Assembly: GCA_023388385.1 (NCBI GenBank)
Contig: JAEWGK010000209.1
Location: forward strand, 1 to 5,502
Length of the DNA: 5,502 bases
DNA from: Actinomycetes bacterium
GTDB lineage: Bacteria > Actinomycetota > Actinomycetes > Mycobacteriales > Mycobacteriaceae
Reading direction: 5' to 3'
The translations under genes and the position numbers were made by a program. The notes under the pieces are model-generated. The model was not told the origin of the DNA. It saw only the letters and a program-made list of their open reading frames with translations, and searched no databases. Of this stretch, positions 4,216 to 5,502 are shown in pieces (position 1 is the first letter of the stretch; the number at the start of each line of letters is the position of its first letter).

Positions 4216-5502
4216 TCATGCGCGGGCGGCCGCGGCGTCACCTTCGGCGGAGTCCACGGGGGCAACCGTGGTGACCTCCGCAGAATCATCCACGGCCACG
4301 TCCCCGGGATCCCGGAACGCAGATCCTTCATCGGCCCGCCACCACAGCAGCGCCGCCGTCGCCGCGGCCGCCCCCGCGATGGCGGCGAGCGTCCACGCCG
4401 CGGCGTCGAGCCTCCCCGCGCCCAACCAGCCGGCCAGCGGGTACGTCAGCAGCCAGCAGGCGTGGGACAGGGAGAACTGGCCCGCGAAGGCGGCTGGCAG
4501 ATCCGGGCCCGCGACGTTGCGGCGGATGATGCGCCCGACCGGAGTCTCCACCGACGACCACGCGACGCCGATGACGACCCACAGGACGACGACCGCCGGC
4601 AGCGAGGCGGCATCGAGCGCGAACGGCGTCACCGCGATGGCCAGGGCCAGCACAGTGGCAGCCGGGAGCATCATCCGACCCTCCGGCACGTGGCGCAGCA
4701 GAGCCGGCAGCGCGAACGCCGCGGCCATCGAACCCGCGCCGTTGGCGAACAGCAGCCACGCCACGCCCGACTCCGGCAGGCCCAGCACGGCCCCCGCCAC
4801 GACGACCGTCTGCACCAGGACGAACGACACGGCGGCGGCGACCGCCATGTTGAGCGCCAGGATCGGCCGCAGCCCCGGGGTGCGGGTGAACAGGACCGCG
4901 CCACGGCGCACACGCTCGAGGAACGGCCGATCCTTGCCGGCGTCCCCGTCGTCACGGGGGGCGTCGCCACGCGAATCCCCGGATGAGGCGGCGCCCGAAC
5001 CGGTCGCGGGGATCGCGCACGACAGCACGAGCGCGGCGGAGGCCACGAAGCCCATCGAGGTGCCCAGGAACAGCGCCGACGATGGCACGACGAGCAGCAG
5101 CGCGGCGGCGAGCATCGGGGAGACGATGGCCTCCAGGTCGTAGGCCAGGCGGGACAGGGAGAGAGCGGAGGTGTACTCGCCCTCGTCCGGCAGCACGTCC
5201 GGGATGACCGACTGGAAGGTCGGGGTGAAGGTCGCCGACGCCGCCTGGAGGACGAAGACCAGGACGTAGATCTGCCACGTCGCCGTGACGAACGGGAGGG
5301 CCGCCGCGACGGCGACGCGCAGCACGTCGGCGCCGACGAGGACCGCCCGGCGCGGCAGGTTGGCCACCAGCGCCGAGGCGAACGGGGCGACGAGAACGTA
5401 GGCGACCATCTTCACCATCAGGGCGGTGCCGAGCACCTGCCCCGCACGCTCGCCCGCGAAGTCGTACGCCAGCAGGCCGAGCGCGACGGTGGCCAGGCCC
5501 GT
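4216..5502 (-). CDS. MFS permease, 5' part beyond the window, probable efflux partner of ArsR
   Basis: The last 428 residues of a major facilitator are visible. The frame runs open through the window edge at 5502, and no start is seen. Hydrophobic segments fit about TM2 to TM12, so perhaps 20-60 residues are missing. The region PFASALVANLPRRAVLVGAD (40-59 of the visible part) stands where motif A should be, but the usual acidic residue is replaced (VANLPRR rather than LADRxxRR). GAVLFTRTPGLRPILAL (201-217), after an Asp/Gly/Ser-rich hydrophilic loop (about 166-195), resembles the middle of the MFS_1/MFS_3 type of permease. FSLSHACWLLTYPLAGWLG (343-361) puts His347 and Cys349 in a late membrane helix. 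The tail (about 389-428) is acidic and hydrophilic. The downstream ArsR gene suggests export of a metal or metalloid ion. That is inference from context, since no substrate motif is decisive. Confidence 0.85.
   Translation of the reverse strand, partial: TGLATVALGLLAYDFAGERAGQVLGTALMVKMVAYVLVAPFASALVANLPRRAVLVGADVLRVAVAAALPFVTATWQIYVLVFVLQAASATFTPTFQSVIPDVLPDEGEYTSALSLSRLAYDLEAIVSPMLAAALLLVVPSSALFLGTSMGFVASAALVLSCAIPATGSGAASSGDSRGDAPRDDGDAGKDRPFLERVRRGAVLFTRTPGLRPILALNMAVAAAVSFVLVQTVVVAGAVLGLPESGVAWLLFANGAGSMAAAFALPALLRHVPEGRMMLPAATVLALAIAVTPFALDAASLPAVVVLWVVIGVAWSSVETPVGRIIRRNVAGPDLPAAFAGQFSLSHACWLLTYPLAGWLGAGRLDAAAWTLAAIAGAAAATAALLWWRADEGSAFRDPGDVAVDDSAEVTTVAPVDSAEGDAAAARA

Noticed and set aside
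3901..5143. Plus-strand open frames antisense to the ArsR and right-hand MFS genes
   Set aside because: Low-complexity Arg/Ser/Ala/Thr translations, typical shadows of GC-rich coding DNA.
1..5502. CRISPR array, tRNA, transposon ends or a phage-like defence system
   Set aside because: I saw no regularly spaced repeats, cloverleaf, transposase-like frame, paired terminal repeats or nuclease/helicase/reverse transcriptase motifs on either strand.

Overview
The window is high-GC DNA whose genes favour G or C at third codon positions. It has TANNNT-type -10 hexamers placed right before start codons (leaderless transcripts) and ATGA-style gene overlaps. This suggests a high-GC actinobacterium. Corynebacteriales, perhaps Corynebacterium, is my best guess from gene style alone, and no marker gene proves it.

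Layout, left to right. (1) 50-979, minus: a nucleoside hydrolase of the IUNH family. It is preceded on the same strand by a 39-codon ORF (976-1095) with its own strong ribosome-binding site, and the two overlap as ATGA. (2) 1096-1316: a control region with GC-rich palindromes and candidate divergent -10 boxes. (3) 1317-2108, plus: a TetR-like regulator, apparently leaderless. (4) 2109-2165: a convergent gap with a perfect palindrome. (5) 2166-3356, minus: a 12-TM major facilitator transporter of the DHA1 (Bcr/CflA-like) type. (6) 3357-3737: about 380 bp without an intact gene, partly AT-richer than the rest. It holds a well-formed minus-strand promoter with an 11-bp palindrome in its spacer, a 19-residue fragment resembling the N-terminus of an FAD/NAD-binding oxidoreductase, and a short coding-like ORF. 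It looks like a decayed or deleted locus. (7) 3738-4148, minus: an ArsR/SmtB-family regulator with an alpha-5 metal site resembling NmtR/CzrA but with one ligand position changed to Tyr. (8) 4216 to beyond 5502, minus: a second MFS permease, cut by the window edge, lying just upstream of the ArsR gene.

How the genes may work together. The right-hand MFS-ArsR pair looks like a metal- or toxicant-responsive efflux unit, with the repressor gene behind the pump it probably controls. The left-hand hydrolase with its small coupled ORF is a nucleoside-salvage unit, divergent from the TetR-like gene. The central MFS transporter may be driven by the promoter at 3478-3506 and may once have followed an oxidoreductase gene. 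These functional links are inferred from order, spacing and motifs. I see no tRNA, rRNA, CRISPR, transposase or T-tract terminator.
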